Source of the DNA: Pseudomonas anguilliseptica | GTDB lineage: Bacteria > Pseudomonadota > Gammaproteobacteria > Pseudomonadales > Pseudomonadaceae | Assembly: GCF_900105355.1 (NCBI RefSeq) | Contig: NZ_FNSC01000001.1 | Coordinates: 4,588,001-4,652,000 of the forward strand | Reading direction: 5' to 3' | Length of the DNA: 64,000 bases | In this document: positions 62,721 through 64,000 of the stretch, one piece after another | Layout: the number at the start of each line of letters is the position of its first letter | How positions within the stretch are numbered: position 1 is the first letter of the stretch | Translations under genes and position numbers: made by a program | The notes under the pieces: model-generated | Databases searched by the model: none | Told to the model about the DNA's origin: nothing | What the model saw: only the letters and a program-made list of their open reading frames with translations

Positions 62721-63590
62721 GCGGCACCGCCATGCTGTTCGATCAGGCTCCACCAGCCGTTCAGCGTCGGCGTCTTGGCCAGGTCGGTAAAGCTCAGTTC
62801 CAGGCCTTGCGCGCGCCACTCGCTGAGCAGCGCCATCACCTGGATCGAGTCCAGACCGTAATCCATCAGGTTCTCGTCGGGGTCGAAAGGTTCGTCCAGC
62901 TCATCCAGCAAGCTCAGCAACCGCGCCTGCAAGGCGGCGCGGGTCCAGGCCGGTGCGGTGGCGCGGCCCAGGCCGAGTACGTCGGCACAGCCAATCACCT
63001 GGCCGCAGCGGGTAGCTACATAGTTAAGCGCCATCTGGTGGTCGGCCTGATTGAAGTCGGCCACGCCATCGGCCAGCAGGAACGGCTGGATGTCGCGCAT
63101 AAAGGCGTCGCAGGCGGTCATCAGGCAGCCGATATGGGCGTAGATCCCGCCAATGATCAGTTGATCGCGACCCAGCTCAGTCATCATGTGCTCCAGCGGC
63201 GAGCGCTGAAAGGCGCTGTAGCGCCACTTCACCAACACCGTGTCGTCGGGCTCCGGGGCCAGCCCTGCGATGATCGCCTGACGCTCGGGATGCTGGGTAA
63301 TGCCCGGGCCCCACATATCGTTAAGTAGGGCGCGCTCGGCATCGCTTTGCACACCCGGCTGTGCGGTATAAACCACCGGAATACCCAGCGCCTTGCACTG
63401 CATACGTACAGCGGCGAGGCGCTCAACCAGGGCACTGACAAAGGCGCTGTCGGCCTCCCAGAAGTCGGCGAAGTACGCCTGCATATCGTGAATCAACAGC
63501 ACCGCACGGGCTGGATCAAGGGTCCACTTGACCTTGTTCGGCGTCCATTCGCTGGGGGGGTTGGTAGGGCTGCAGAGCCGGAATAGCCAT
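62717..63590 (-). pseudogene. entB: Isochorismatase / aryl carrier protein, frameshifted at a G7 run
   Basis: Bifunctional protein: the N-terminal isochorismatase domain makes 2,3-diDHB and the C-terminal aryl carrier (LMDYGLDSIQVMALL, Ser for phosphopantetheine) holds DHB for the NRPS. The natural start is ATG 63590 (MAIPALQPYQPP), but seven C (G7 on the plus strand, 63554-63560) throw the frame; with six C it would read SEWTPNKVKWTLDPARAVLL into the isochorismatase core LLIHDMQAYFADFW. The downstream frame alone is open from GTG 63502 (261 residues), so a shortened protein might be made. Confidence 0.85.
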
Positions 63591-63603
63591 GAAAATAAAA
63601 TCC

Positions 63604-64000
63604 TTATGCAATAGAAGTCAGGTGCGCGGCGATACGCTGGCGCAAACGGGTCTTGTCGACCTTGCCGACGGCGGTCATGGGCAGCTGGTCGAGTTGCTCG
63701 AAACGGTCGGGCAGCTTGTAATCAGCCACACCCAAGCCGCGCAGAAATTTGCGCAGAGCGATGCTCTTGAGCGCCGGGTCACGGCTGACCACGAAGGCGC
63801 AGCTCTTCTCGCCCAGGGCCGTGTCAGGCATGGCCACCAGCGCCGCGTGGGTGATCGCGGGATGGGCCATCAGCAGGTTCTCGACCTCTTCGGCGGCGAT
63901 CTTTTCGCCGCCGCGGTTGATCTGATCCTTAATCCGCCCGACCACCTCCAGGTAGCCATCGGCGCGCAGTCGCACCAGATCGCCGGAGCGATAAAAGCCC
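63604..64000 (-). CDS. entE: 2,3-dihydroxybenzoate-AMP ligase (EntE-like), partial
   Basis: The C-terminal 131 residues are inside the window; the gene continues past the right edge. Seen are [40 protein letters not shown] (the hinge and sub-domain) and the A10 motif [13 protein letters not shown] with the catalytic Lys. It activates 2,3-dihydroxybenzoate and loads the EntB carrier. It lies 13 bases upstream of the EntB-like gene and is its operon partner. An EntC-like gene would be expected beyond the edge. Confidence 0.88.
   Translation of the reverse strand, partial: GFYRSGDLVRLRADGYLEVVGRIKDQINRGGEKIAAEEVENLLMAHPAITHAALVAMPDTALGEKSCAFVVSRDPALKSIALRKFLRGLGVADYKLPDRFEQLDQLPMTAVGKVDKTRLRQRIAAHLTSIA

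Overview
The window looks like chromosomal DNA of a Pseudomonas species. The evidence is high GC, a conserved core block (prc, an EAL-CBS-GGDEF gene, fklB, two tRNAs, rdgC) in an order familiar from Pseudomonas, a choline-sulfate locus, a ydbH-ynbE-ydbL operon, and Pseudomonas-type intergenic repeats. All calls rest on reading the translations and motifs; no database search was run.

Layout. 1-10.3 kb is core housekeeping: a quinone oxidoreductase, the tail-specific protease Prc, a c-di-GMP protein, a leftward three-gene set (Xre regulator, unknown, Sel1 protein), two convergent broken genes (a solute-binding protein with a nonsense codon and a doubly damaged DUF1232 gene), FklB, tRNA-Asp, tRNA-Val and RdgC. 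10.3-25.6 kb holds a guanidine-II riboswitch with its Gdx exporter, an MFS-acyltransferase fusion, AzlCD, an MgtC-family protein, a MerR regulator, a hydrolase pair, RmuC, a RES-Xre toxin-antitoxin pair and the YdbH/YnbE/YdbL envelope lipid-transport set. 25.6-30.8 kb is choline-sulfate uptake and hydrolysis, in which BetC appears to have lost the N-terminal segment that carries a metal ligand. 30.7-35.7 kb is accessory and decaying DNA: a CsbD-like remnant, a fragment of a ClpP-like periplasmic protein, an IS630 element with TA duplications and a RHH/ParE pair. 36.5-41.1 kb is a leftward copper-handling cluster (TolC-type protein, multicopper oxidase, cupredoxin, and a CusF-like gene broken by a tetranucleotide repeat).

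43.4-64.0 kb is a catecholate siderophore locus. Rightward are an MFS transporter, a TonB receptor and a FepDGC-B-type ABC importer; leftward is FhuF. Leftward from the right edge runs a biosynthetic operon: EntE-like (cut by the window edge), EntB-like, a C-A-T NRPS, EntA-like, a TubC-C-A-T-E NRPS and a stand-alone A domain. This order and the A-domain codes (Lys-like in the first NRPS, Gly-like in the stand-alone A domain, a terminal epimerase) match what I recall of the Aeromonas amonabactin cluster amoCEBFAGH. I therefore infer an amonabactin-like product.

Three genes of this operon carry single-base frameshifts (EntB at a G7 run, EntA at its 3' end, the Gly A domain early), and an IS5-family element sits between a Fur-like palindrome and the uptake genes. 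Either the locus is decaying or the assembly contains indel errors; read-level checking decides between these.
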